From Symbiodinium natans (Eukaryota > Sar > Dinophyceae > Suessiales > Symbiodiniaceae), in assembly GCA_905221605.1 (NCBI GenBank), contig CAJNDS010000051.1:3545-18544 (forward strand): a stretch of DNA of 15,000 bases, given 5' to 3'. Made by a program: the position numbers and the translations under genes. Of the stretch, positions 1 to 7,272 are shown piece after piece. Position 1 is the stretch's first letter. Every line of letters begins with the position of its first letter. The notes below the pieces were generated by a model. The model was not told the DNA's origin. It saw nothing but the letters and a program-made list of their open reading frames with translations, and made no database searches.

Positions 1-92
1 CCCCCCCCCCCCCGCGTTTTGGGGGGGTAAGGAGGGAAAGAGGGAGGTTTTCACCTCCTTTTCCCATCCAACACGCCGCCAGGGTCGGCGGA
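1..92. other. Poly-C start and short GC-rich leader
   Basis: The window opens with a 13-base C run, followed by a purine-rich stretch. At about 31-68 an imperfect hairpin can be drawn between GGGAAAGAGGGAGG and CCTCCTTTTCCC. The end of this stretch (TTTTCACC, then CCCATCCAA) faintly resembles the core of the R1 repeats at 1064-1650, but too weakly to call a copy. No coding signal is seen. Confidence 0.4.
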
Positions 93-250
93 CCCTAAAC
101 CCTAAACCCTAAACCCTAAACCCTAAACCCGAAACCCTAAACCCTAAACCCTAAACCCTAAACCCTAAACCCTAAACCCTAAACCCTAAACCCTAAACCC
201 TAAACCCTAAACCCTAAACCCTAAACCCTAAACCCTAAACCCTAAACCCT
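93..250 (-). repeat. Telomeric-type array, CCCTAAA x ~22
   Basis: This is an almost perfect head-to-tail array of CCCTAAA, with one variant (CCCGAAA) near 128. The plus strand carries the C-rich strand, so the G-rich TTTAGGG strand reads leftward. Unique sequence lies on both sides, so within this window it is an interstitial array. Whether a chromosome end lies just to the left cannot be seen. Confidence 0.95.
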
Positions 251-560
251 GTCTCCGAAGCCTTATCTCCTAAACAGCCGCCTGCAGCCGCCTGCTGCCA
301 GGATGTGGACACGCTTGCAGAGGTGAGTCCAGACCAAGGTTCGGCGTGGCAGGGGTCTGAGTCGAGCTTGTTAGGGGTCTAGAGGTTTAGGGGTTTAGTG
401 TTTAGGGTTTAGAGTTTAGGGGTGTAGGTTTATCTAAGAAGTATTCAACGTACCCCTTGAGCATACCCCTCAGGGGTATGGCAACAATCCTTGCTTGCGT
501 CCTCTCCTTTTATTTGTTTCGGGGTATGGGTTTGGGGGGTATGACCCTAAACCCTAAACT
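251..560. other. Low-copy spacer with decayed TTTAGGG
   Basis: Positions 251-370 look unique, with no open frame of note. At about 371-430 and 521-570 there are decayed TTTAGGG/CCCTAAA words in both orientations. A short perfect inverted repeat (CATACCCC at 462-469, GGGGTATG at 473-480) could form a small hairpin. A GTGAGT at about 324-329 resembles a splice donor, but no exon supports it. Confidence 0.4.
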
Positions 561-685
561 TAGGGTTAAATAGCGTTAATTTTTTATTTTTTCATTTTGC
601 TGAAGCAAACCGATATAAAGCAACCAAGCAACCAAACGTTGTTTCCAAATGTTGCAGCGAACAAACCGATTTATGGAAAATACTA

Positions 686-788
686 ACATACATACATACA
701 TATATACATATATATGTATATATGTATATATGTATATATGTATATACGTATATATGTATATATGTATATATGTATATATGTATATATG

Positions 789-822
<34 letters not shown>

Positions 823-998
823 TGTATGTATGTATGTATGTATGTATGTATGTATGTATGTATGTATGTATGTATACATGCATATATGCATAAATGTATA
901 TATGTATATATGTATATATATATATATGTATATGTAGATATGTATATAGGTATATAAGTATATATGTATAGAGGTATATATGTATATATGTATATACA
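686..998. repeat. Compound TATATATG / TATG microsatellite
   Basis: The block begins with CATA repeats, continues as an octamer (TATATATG) to about 795, becomes a pure TATG tetramer to about 872, and returns to the octamer type. The octamer and tetramer appear to derive from each other by slippage. Open frames rich in Tyr, Ile, His and Thr occur here on both strands, but they only decode the repeat. AT-rich sequence continues to about 1063. Confidence 0.95.
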
Positions 999-1063
999 CA
1001 TCTGTTTATATATAATTATATTATATTATAGTATATCATATTATGTTATAGTTATATTATATT

Positions 1064-1650
1064 AGACTGGAAACGGACCTCATTTTTGCAATTTTCACCC
1101 ATCCAAAAGTATAAAAACAATATTTTTATACCTAATCAGGGACGCCAAAATACAGGGAGCCAGGCCGGAGGCTGAAGGGCGCCAGGCCTAAGACTGGAAA
1201 CGGACCTCATTTTCAAGTTTCTCCCATCCATAAGTGTCAAAATCGGTAAATTTTATTCTACTTAACTTTAACCAGGGACACCAAAAGGGGCACCAGGCCT
1301 GAGACTGGAAACGGACCTCATTTTTGCAATTTTCACCCATCCAAAACTATAAAAACAGGTATTTTGATAGTAATAAACCACAAACGGAATTTTTTTTTGC
1401 AATTTTCACCCATCCATGAGCCAAAATACAGGGGAGCAGGCCGGAGGCTGAAGAGACGCCGGGCCTGAGACTGGAAACGGACCTCATTTTTGCAATTTTC
1501 ACCCATCCCAAAGTGCCAAAATAAGTATTTTTTGCTCCGTATTTTTCTACTTAGTCAGGGACACCAAAAGGGGCACCAGGCCTGAGACTGGAAACGGACC
1601 TCATTTTTGCAATTTTCACCCATCCAAAAGTGCAAAAATAGGTAATATTT
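1064..1650 (+). repeat. R1 interspersed repeat family, five units plus a fragment
   Basis: Units begin with AGACTGGAAACGGACCTCAT at 1064, 1191, 1302, 1468 and 1585, giving spacings of 127, 111, 166 and 117 bases. The fourth interval carries an extra partial unit at about 1384. Each unit has the core GCAATTTTCACCCATCC followed by AAAAGTG-like sequence, a variable AT-rich stretch, then GGGACACCAAAA and GCACCAGGCCTG (or a GGCCGGAGGCTGAAG variant) leading into the next unit. No frame is open across the units. The family resembles a non-coding satellite or MITE-derived repeat. A diverged unit lies at 1797-1849, a truncated start at about 2725-2750, and a related inverted piece at about 6014-6070. 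Confidence 0.85.
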
Positions 1651-1700
1651 CAATAGTTAATACGTATATGTAAATGACAGTGGACCCCACAAAATTTAAG

Positions 1701-1849
1701 GCCGAGTATTGAAATTGCTTGTCCAACAAGGCATGCATACAGGCCCCGTCCAAACAGAGGCCGATCTTTGCTTACAATGGTCGCAAGCAAGCCCAAGGCT
1801 GAAAACCGGCATACTTTTCCGTAATTTTCGGCTAGCCGAAAGTGCAAAA
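1701..1849 (+). repeat. Diverged R1 unit with intact palindrome
   Basis: At 1797-1849 the word order matches R1 (GGCTGAAAACCGGCAT against GACTGGAAACGGACCTCAT), followed by a TTTTC...GAAAGTGCAAAA core. Here the core is a perfect 16-base palindrome, TTTCGGCTAGCCGAAA, which is decayed in the units at 1064-1650. Positions 1701-1733 resemble the reverse complement of about 6017-6047 (TTGTCC, then ACAAGGC). Short open frames on both strands cross this stretch but show nothing recognisable. Confidence 0.6.
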
Positions 1850-2079
1850 CTGGTTACACTTCCGGGCTTGATTGTCAAACAAAACAAAGCAGGCCCGAGC
1901 AAGTGAGAGCACCTGGTAAATTTCGCCTCTGGTGTTTGCTTGATTGAGCCAGATCTACCTTTCAAGATCAAAAATGCGGTCTGTAGTTTTCAACATTGAA
2001 AAGAATGCAAAAAACAGTCTCTTTGGCAGAAAAACCACCCTTAGAAACTCATGAAGAGCGCTTACAATTTGGTCGAACT
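1850..2079. other. Low-copy sequence, nothing recognised
   Basis: This is mixed-composition sequence between the diverged R1 unit and the degenerate telomeric block. It shows no tandem repeat, no convincing open frame and no RNA-gene signal. Confidence 0.4.
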
Positions 2080-2600
2080 TCTTAGGGTTTAGGGTTTCTT
2101 AGGGTTTCTTAGGGTTTAGGGTGCTCAGGGTTTCGGGCTCTTAGGGTTTAGGGCTTCTTAGCGTTTAGGGCGCACGGTTTAGGGCTTTTGGCTTCTTAGG
2201 GCTTAGGGTTTTGGGCTTAGGGCTTCTTAGGGCTTCTTAGGGCTTCTTAGGGTTTGGGGTTTCGGGCGCGGCATAGGGCGTTTTTAGGGATTAGGGCATA
2301 GGGTTTTGAGGGTTTGGGTTTGTTAGGGTTTTGGTGTTTCTCAGGGTTTTGGGCTTTTTTTCTTCATCTGGAATCGCTTGCGGGACGAGTCGTCCTCCAG
2401 AGTGAAGCACGGGTCTAGGGGTTAGGGATTGGGTTTAGGGTCGGTTTGGGGCTTCTTAGGGTTCAGGGTTTAGGGCTTCTTAGGGTGTTTTAGGGTTTAG
2501 GGCTTAGGGTTTTTAGGGTTTTAGACCCCAAACCCTGAAGACCTCCTCAACCCCAACGGCGCCCACGGTTTAGGGGTTTAGGGTTTAGATTGCCGTGGAC
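2080..2600 (+). repeat. Degenerate TTTAGGG / CTTCTTAGGG region
   Basis: The stretch is dominated by TTAGGG words with spacers such as GCTTC and GGGCTTCTTAGGG, so it looks like an old G-strand telomeric array that has decayed and partly re-amplified as a GGGCTTCTTA-type decamer. A short C-strand piece (CCCCAAACCCTGAAG) occurs at about 2525. About 2350-2410 is non-repetitive. It is non-coding. Confidence 0.8.
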
Positions 2601-2740
2601 AAGAGGGGGGGCAGGGGGGGGGGGGGAGCGCACGCCCTGCGCAAGCACAAAAAACGTGCCAAGTGATTCCACAAAAATTTTGCTAAGCGACCCCTTCCCC
2701 CACAACCTGCCTGTCCCGACTCGCTCATTTTTGCAGTTTT
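2601..2740. other. G-tract and short spacer
   Basis: A 13-base G run spans 2614-2626, preceded by a shorter one at 2605-2611. Mixed sequence follows, ending at about 2725-2750 in CTCATTTTTGCAGTTTTCC. That matches the start and core of an R1 unit and is probably a truncated R1 fragment. Confidence 0.5.
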
Positions 2741-2950
2741 CCACTATTGCTATTACCAGCACCATAACTACTTCTAATGCGATTATCAATATGATTTCAC
2801 TATTGTTACTACTATTATTACCGTTACAACTACAATTACTGCTACTAATGCCGTAACAGTAATCGTAATCGTAACAAGAACAAGAAGAGTAAAGGTAATA
2901 GTAGCAAGAAATAGTAATCGAAATAGTAAGAGTAAGAGTCGCCGTAATAG
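2740..2950. repeat. Trinucleotide-patterned tract with strand switch
   Basis: From about 2740 to 2855 the sequence is built from TAC/ACT/TTA triplets. From about 2856 to 2950 it is built from the complementary type (GTAATAG, AAG, AGT). The two halves are therefore an imperfect inverted pair around about 2855. Open frames here encode runs of Leu, Ile, Val and Thr and only reflect the triplet composition, so I do not call them membrane proteins. Confidence 0.65.
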
Positions 2951-3000
2951 CAACCCACCCTGAGTGGACTTCCTAGGGTATATGACCCCCAATTGAGGAT

Positions 3001-3345
3001 TCATTTCAACCCCAAAACTTTAAACCTGCAACCCTAAGCCCCAGCTCTGAAGGTGAACTCCAAACATCGACCCTCAACTCTAAAACTTAAACCGGAAACC
3101 CCAAACCCCAACATTGAACCCTCAACCCCAAAACCCAACACCCCAGCCCTCAACCCTAAACCCCCGACCCCAAACCTTAGAGCCAAAATCCTAAACCCAA
3201 ACCCTAAAACCTCAACCCTGCACCGTAAACCCTTTTTCACAAGGGACTCGACTGCTGCCCTTTCTGCCCGGACCTTAACCCTAAACCTTGAAACCCTAAA
3301 CCCCAAACTACAAACCCTAAACCCCGCCTCTGAACCCTCAGGCTT
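3001..3345 (-). repeat. Degenerate C-strand telomeric sequence
   Basis: ACCCTAAACCC, AACCCCAAA and AACCCTCAA words recur, with a non-repeat insert at about 3236-3275. The open frames (rich in Asn-Pro-Lys-Pro on plus, Gly-Phe-Arg-Val-like on minus) are decoded telomeric sequence, so no gene is called. Confidence 0.75.
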
Positions 3346-3377
3346 CTTAGGCTTTAGGGTTTAGGGTTGGTTGCTGG

Positions 3378-3461
3378 TTTAGGGTTTAGGGTTTAGGGTT
3401 TAGGGTTTAGGGTTTAGGGTTTAGGGTTTAGGGTTTAGGGTTTGGGGTTTAGGGTTTAGGG
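3378..3461 (+). repeat. TTTAGGG array, 12 copies
   Basis: Twelve consecutive heptamers on the G-rich strand include one TTTGGGG variant. A few more decayed copies precede it from about 3351. The array ends after GGG at 3461 and, after a single base, C-strand sequence (CCCTAAGCCC) starts at 3463. This gives a G-strand to C-strand convergence. Confidence 0.95.
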
Positions 3462-3462
3462 T

Positions 3463-3866
3463 CCCTAAGCCCTATAGCCTGAATCCCTCAGAAATCCTAA
3501 ACCTTGAAAACCCTAAACCCTAACAAACCCTAAGCCCTAAACACTAAACCCTAAGAAACCCTAAGCCCTAAACCCTAAACCCTAACAAGCCGTAAACCCT
3601 AAATCCTAAGAAGCCCTAAACCCTAAACCCTAAACCCTAAACCCTAAACCCTAAGAAGCCCTAAGAAGCCCTAAACCCTAAACCCTAAGAAGCCCTAAAC
3701 CCTAAGACCCTAAGAACCCTGAAGCCTAAAAAAAACAAGCCCTAAACCCTAGACCCTAAGCCCTAAACCATAAGAAGGGCCCTAAGAAGCCCTAAACCCT
3801 AAACCCTAAGAAGCCCTGAGCCCCAAACCCTAAGCCTTAAGCCCTAAACCTAAGCCCTAAACCCTG
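3463..3866 (-). repeat. Semi-degenerate CCCTAA(A) / CCCTAAGAAG array
   Basis: Repeated CCCTAAA and CCCTAAGAAG words run up to the foldback element. Five perfect CCCTAAA copies occur at about 3617-3651. The CCCTAAGAAG word is the reverse complement of the CTTCTTAGGG word in the opposite-strand block at 2080-2600. The two blocks may share an origin and now lie inverted relative to each other. Confidence 0.85.
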
Positions 3867-4087
3867 AACCCCAACGTCACTCCAAATCAAAACGGTCCCT
3901 GAAAAAGCGCTTTTCGCTCAGTGAAAAGTGCATGAAAGGGTTCGTTTCGAGTTAACAGGAAGTCGAGGTGCGAGGATTCGAGGGTTTATTTCAAACAGTA
4001 CATATAGTCCACGCACCTAGTCGTCCGAACGAGCGTCCTGTTTACACTTTCCTATAGGCGAAAATTGCAAAAACAATGCCCGAATGG
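3867..4087 (+). repeat. Left outer arm of foldback
   Basis: The arm runs from AACCCCAACGTCACTCC through GGTCCCTGAAAAAG, a GCGCTTTTC/GAAAAGTGC mini-palindrome, GTTCGTTTCGAGTTAA, GCGAGGATTCGAGGG and TTTCAAACAGTACA. It ends with TAGGCGAAAATTGCAAAAAC and CCGAATGG. The same segments occur in reverse-complement order in the right arm. Confidence 0.85.
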
Positions 4088-4169
4088 AAGACAAATCCGG
4101 AGCAGCCGCGGTTCGAAAAAAAGGCCGCGGGACAGTTCGCAGAAATCCCCCTAGACAATTCACAAGGTG

Positions 4170-4326
4170 CCCAGACATTACGAATTATCTAGGGAGAACC
4201 GGTTTTACCCAGACAATTGTAATGTTAAAATCGGCTTTCGGGAAGACGGTCTTGGTGTAAGGCCGATTTCCCCTTACAACTGTCTGGGTAAAACCGGTTC
4301 CCCCTAGACAATTCGCAATGTCTGGG
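4170..4326. repeat. Inner inverted repeat of foldback
   Basis: The arms 4170-4235 and 4262-4326 share, in inverted order, CCCAGACATT, CGAATT, TCTAGGG, GAACCGGTTTTACCCAGACA, TTGTAA and AAATCGG. They surround a loop of about 26 bases. The substitutions are mostly A/G or C/T. The words CCCCCTAGACAATT and ACCCAGACAATTG also recur at about 4147 and 4394, so the core is built from several copies of one short module. Confidence 0.85.
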
Positions 4327-4439
4327 GACATTGCTTTTTGTCTGGGGGTCCTTTTCTCAACTGTCCAACGCCGACTTGTCCCAAACCGGTTCTACCCAGA
4401 CAATTGCGTGGAGGGCGAAACATGAACCGCTTCCATATT

Positions 4440-4658
4440 CCATTCGGTTATTGTTTTTGCAATTTTCGCCTATAGAAAAGTGTAAACAGGACAATCGTGC
4501 GGATGATTAGGTTTCATGGGCTGTACTGTTTGAAATCAGCCCTCGAATCCTCGCACTCCGAATTCCTCTTAACTCGAAACGAACCCTTATTTTGCATTTT
4601 TCACTGAGCGAAAAGTGTTTTTTCAGGGACCGTTTTGATTTGGAGTGATGTTGGGGTT
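4440..4658 (-). repeat. Right outer arm of foldback
   Basis: This is the inverted partner of 3867-4087. The greatest divergence is in the middle of the arm (about 4495-4535), while both ends are well kept. The outer end, GTTTTTTCAGGGACCG to GTTGGGGTTG, occurs again in direct orientation at 4728-4770, just outside the element. Confidence 0.85.
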
Positions 4659-4775
4659 GACAAAGCCCGGTTCGCCTAACTTTTGAAACGGTCTCTGAAA
4701 AAGCAGGTCTCGCAGAGGGAAAAAGTGCTTTTTCAGGGACCGATTCGATTTGGAGAAACGTTGGGGTTGCAAGGC
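4659..4775. repeat. Extra copy of foldback terminus with small hairpin
   Basis: Positions 4728-4770 repeat the terminal ~44 bases of the foldback right arm in direct orientation (GGGACCG, GATTTGGAG and GTTGGGGTTG are shared). Just before it, ACGGTCTCTGAAAAAGCA at about 4688 pairs with TGCTTTTTCAGGGACCG at about 4729 to give a small hairpin. This looks like a solo or rearranged end of the same family. Confidence 0.7.
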
Positions 4776-4963
4776 TTTAAAACAATAGAGCAGCTCTTCA
4801 AGGTTCCTGTCGAGCACAAGTCTAAGCCTGGGGTTTAAAAAGTTAACTCACTCACTGAAGCAGACCACTGTTCCATGTTTAACTAGCACCGCTTTTTGGG
4901 GACCGAGCGTGCTTAACTAGCATCCTTGCTTTTTGGGCCTAAACCCTAGAATCCCTAAACCCT
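4776..4963. other. Low-copy spacer with a short direct repeat
   Basis: TTAACTAGCA followed by GCTTTTTGGG occurs twice, at about 4879 and 4914. The rest is not recognised. Decayed CCCTAAA words start at about 4939. Confidence 0.45.
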
Positions 4964-5080
4964 AAATCATTTCGCAGAGCAGTCCGATTACTTATAAGCC
5001 CTAAAATCCCTACACCGTAAACCCTGAAATCCCTAACCGTAAATCAATTTGCAGAGCAGTCAGGTTTGGGAACAACTTTA
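4964..5080 (+). repeat. Repeat T, two copies (block 1)
   Basis: The unit starts with AAATCATTTCGCAGAGCAGT followed by CAGATTTGGGAACA-type sequence, and copies are separated by CCCTAAA-like filler. Copies begin at 4964 and 5041, the second with CAATTTGC in place of CATTTCGC. The same unit dominates 6362-6990 and 7273-7475. Confidence 0.8.
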
Positions 5081-5165
5081 AGCCCCGAAGCCCCCTAAGC
5101 CCCCCCCCCCCCAGCGCCCTCAGCCCGCGAAGCTCTCAAACCGCCCCCTGAGCCCCCGTCAAACC
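5081..5165 (+). repeat. Repeat P, CCCCTAAGCCC type (block 1)
   Basis: This is a C-rich segment with GAAGCCCCCTAAGCC, a 13-base C run at 5100-5112 and CCTGAGCCCCCGTCA near its end. A close relative lies at about 6985-7070 and a shorter one at about 6670-6730. In each case P follows a T unit. Confidence 0.65.
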
Positions 5166-5500
5166 CTCCTTGGGTGTCAAAAGCTGAACGGTGAATGCGT
5201 GCCGGCGAAAACAAAATGATTATGTTCAGCTCTGTAGCCTGGTGGTTTTGGGGTCGGAATAAATTACTAAGAGTCTTCCCTTATAGTCCCTCTGAAATTC
5301 TACTGTGATCACCCCCCAAAAACCCTATTCTAATTATTGAGGCCCTTTTTTCAGTGGTTTCCGAAATTAGAGGTACCTTATGGCGGCGCGTTTTTTTGGC
5401 TAAACTGCCACCCGTATTTTCTTTTGCTATGTCGCATCGGGACGTACCCGGGACTGGGACCGGGAGGGGAGGAAGGCTATGCAACGGCAAAAAACAAACG
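5166..5500. other. Low-copy spacer
   Basis: This is mixed sequence with a small inverted pair (AGCTGAAC at 5182-5189, GTTCAGCT at 5224-5231). A 21-base segment at 5357-5377 (GTTTCCGAAATTAG, then GGTACC) reappears inverted at 10903-10923. Overlapping frames are open on both strands to about 5700, but none has recognisable protein features. Confidence 0.4.
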
Positions 5501-5502
5501 CG

Positions 5503-5671
5503 CCCCAGGGACCCAACGAGGACCACAGGCAGAGGCCACCAGCAGTGCAGTGAGTGAGCGGGCCGGGGCGGTTACGGAACAAAAAGGGAAAGCCCCCTCG
5601 GCTACGGAACCAAAAAAAGCCCCTCCCCCAGGGACGGACCCGGGACGACCACGGGCAGAGGCCACCAGCAG
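5503..5671 (+). repeat. Spaced duplication, ~124 bp period
   Basis: CCCCAGGGAC, then GACCAC, then GGCAGAGGCCACCAGCAG occurs at 5503-5545 and again at 5626-5671. The spacer between has its own partial repetition (TACGGAAC, then a run of A, then AGCCCC). The GC-rich frames open here on both strands (86 and 123 codons) encode Pro/Gly/Ala/Arg-rich sequence and are more likely repeat by-products than genes. Confidence 0.65.
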
Positions 5672-5773
5672 AACCATGGGAATCCAAAACCTAAACCCGG
5701 AACCCTAAACCGTTCACCCTAAACCCAAACCGAAACCGCTGGAAAATGCCAAGGATGGCCCCCCCCCCCAACC

Positions 5774-6013
5774 CATGATGCGAGCATTGTGTTTGCAAGT
5801 GGGGGGGGGGGTTGCCCCCAAACCCCCCGCTTGTTTTTCAAGCCGGTCTAGTTTGCTTCAAAGCATATGAACCCACGTGATGCGAGCATTGTGCTTGCAA
5901 GTGGGGGGGCTGCACCCCCCCGCCCGAACCCCCCCCCGCTTTTTTAAGCCGCAAGTTTGCCATGATGCGTGCATTGCGTTTGCAAATGAGGGGGGGCTGC
6001 GCTTTCTTTATTT
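5774..6013 (+). repeat. Three-copy repeat, GATGCGAGCATTGTG type
   Basis: Units begin with TGATGCG(A/T)GCATTG at about 5776, 5878 and 5963. Each continues with TTGCAA, a G run and, in the first two, a C-rich stretch and GCTTTTTAAGCC-like sequence. The G run followed by a C run in the same unit could fold back. Spacings are about 102 and 85 bases. Confidence 0.75.
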
Positions 6014-6075
6014 TAGGCCTTGTCGGACAAGCAAAGCTCGGCCTCTATTTTGGTGTCCCTTCTTTGGGCTTGTTT
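6014..6075 (-). repeat. Inverted piece related to 1701-1775 and R1
   Basis: Read on the minus strand this gives GGGACACCAAAATAGAGGCC, then GAGCTTTGCTTGTCCGACAA and GG. It matches the GGGACACCAAAA end of R1 units and, with few differences, the words GAGGCCGATCTTTGCTT and TTGTCCAACAAGGC at about 1728-1774. It is probably a fragment of the R1 family. Confidence 0.5.
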
Positions 6076-6078
6076 GAC

Positions 6079-6330
6079 CCCCCAGCCTTCCGGAAGCAAA
6101 CAGTTAAGGCCCCCAGATCTCTGCAGCCTTAAACTTCAACCTCCCCCCCCGTGACCAGCCCCCAGAAGCAAACAGCTAAGGCCCTCAGATCTCTGCAGCT
6201 TTAAACTTCAAACCCCCACCCCCCTAGCCCTCTGGAAGCGAACAGTTGAGGCCCCCAGATCTTTGCAGCCTTACACTTCAACCCCAACCCCCCCCAGCCC
6301 TCCAGAAGCAAACAGTCAACCTTCAAACTC
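6079..6330 (+). repeat. Repeat S, four tandem copies (block 1)
   Basis: The unit of about 70 bases reads CCAGCC, GAAGCAAACAGTTAAGG, CCCCCAGATCTCTGCAGCC, TTAAACTTCAA and a C run. Copies begin near 6082, 6156, 6225 and 6295, and the last is truncated. The variable C run explains most of the length differences. No frame is conserved, so it is non-coding. Confidence 0.85.
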
Positions 6331-6361
6331 TAAACCCTGAACCCTAAAATACTTTAACCTT

Positions 6362-6990
6362 AAATCATTTCGCAGAGCAGTTTTGGAACGACTTTAAACC
6401 CTAACCCTAAACCCTAAACCCTGACATCCCTAAACCCTAAATCATTTTGCAGAGCAGTCAGATTTGGGAAGAAACTTAAACCCGAAATCATTTCGCAGGG
6501 CAGTCAGATTTGGGAACAGCCTTACAAAACCCTGAAATCCCGAAACCTTAAATTTCCTCACAGAACAGTCAGACTTGGGAACGACCCGAAGATCCCTAAA
6601 CCTGAAACCCTGAAATCCCTAAGCCTAAATCATTTCGCAGAGCAGTCAGATTTGGAAACAACCGCCTTAAACCCTAAAGCCCAGGACGCCCCCAAAGCCC
6701 CCGAAGCCCCCAAAGCCCCCTAAGCCCACCAAACCCTAAACTCCCTAAACCCTAGAACCCGAAACCTTAAACCCTAAACCTTAGATTTGGGAACAACCCT
6801 GTAAACCCCAACATCCCTAAAATCCCTAAACCCTAAACCCTGACATCCCTAAACGGAACAACCTTATAAAGCCCTAAACCCTAAATCATTTCGCAGAGCA
6901 GTCAGATCGGGAACAGCCTTATAAACCCTCCCTAAACCCTAAACCCTGAAACAGAGCAGTCAGATTTGGGAACAGCCGTAAACCCTAAAG
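6362..6990 (+). repeat. Repeat T block 2, about eight copies
   Basis: Copies of AAATCATTTCGCAGAGCAGT with CAGATTTGGGAACA start at about 6362, 6439, 6485, 6549, 6627 and 6883. Partial copies lie near 6783 and 6951. Between them is telomere-like filler (CCCTAAACCCTGAAATCCC), so the telomeric heptamer is part of the larger unit. A P-like C-rich stretch interrupts at about 6670-6730. Confidence 0.85.
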
Positions 6991-7072
6991 CCCTCGACGC
7001 TCCCGAAACCCCCTAAGCACTAAGCCCCCTAAGCTCCCAAACCCCCCCCCCTGAGCCCCCGTCAGACCCAAG
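6990..7072 (+). repeat. Repeat P (block 2)
   Basis: GACGCTCCCGAAACCCCCTA, then AGCCCCCTAAGC and CCTGAGCCCCCGTCAGACC match 5081-5165 in order. As in block 1 it directly follows a T unit. Confidence 0.6.
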
Positions 7073-7075
7073 CCA

Positions 7076-7253
7076 ACCAGAGGCAAACAGTTAAGGCCCC
7101 CAGATCCCCCCCCCCCCCAGCCTTCCGGAAGCGAACAGTTAAGGTTCCCAGATCTCTGCAGCCTTAAACTTCAACCCCCCCCCCCCCCCGCCGCCCGCAG
7201 CCCTCCAGAAGTAGACAGTTAAGCCCCCCGATCTCTGCAGCCTTAAACTTCAA
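7076..7253 (+). repeat. Repeat S block 2, three copies
   Basis: GCAAACAGTTAAGG, CCCAGATC and TGCAGCCTTAAACTTCAA recur as at 6079-6330, with C runs of 13 (7106-7118) and 15 (7175-7189) bases. The block sits between P and a third T block. The order S-T-P-S-T therefore points to a duplicated composite segment. Confidence 0.85.
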
Positions 7254-7272
7254 ACCCTAAATCCTAAACCTT

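Larger units (their letters stand above)
3867..4658. mobile_element. Nested foldback (MITE-like) element
   Basis: Two long inverted arms, 3867-4087 and 4440-4658, match over about 220 bases with scattered substitutions (for example CCTGTTTACACTTT against CCTGTTTACACTTT, and GCGAGGATTCGAGGG in both). Between them lies a second independent inverted repeat (4170-4235 and 4262-4326). There is no open frame for a transposase. This is consistent with a non-autonomous foldback element or an oversized MITE. The ends read AACCCCAAC...GTTGGGGTT. No clear target-site duplication is visible against the telomeric left flank. A short hairpin (CCGCGG pairing around 4105-4130) lies in the left spacer. An inverted local segmental duplication is the main alternative. 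Confidence 0.75.

Noticed and set aside
93-250. True chromosome end
   Set aside because: Non-telomeric sequence lies on both sides within the window, so only an interstitial array can be stated.
317-332. Splice donor-like CAGAGGTGAGTCC
   Set aside because: There is no adjoining coding frame or matching acceptor.
576-1001. Overlapping Tyr/Ile/His/Thr-rich open frames on both strands
   Set aside because: They are translations of the TATG/TATATATG microsatellite.
2547-3004. Frames with Leu/Ile/Val/Thr runs that look like membrane segments
   Set aside because: The pattern follows from the trinucleotide tract and occurs on both strands.
4100-4135. tRNA-like GGTTCGAA word
   Set aside because: It lies in a CCGCGG hairpin of the foldback spacer and lacks other tRNA arms. 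No tRNA or rRNA gene was found by eye.
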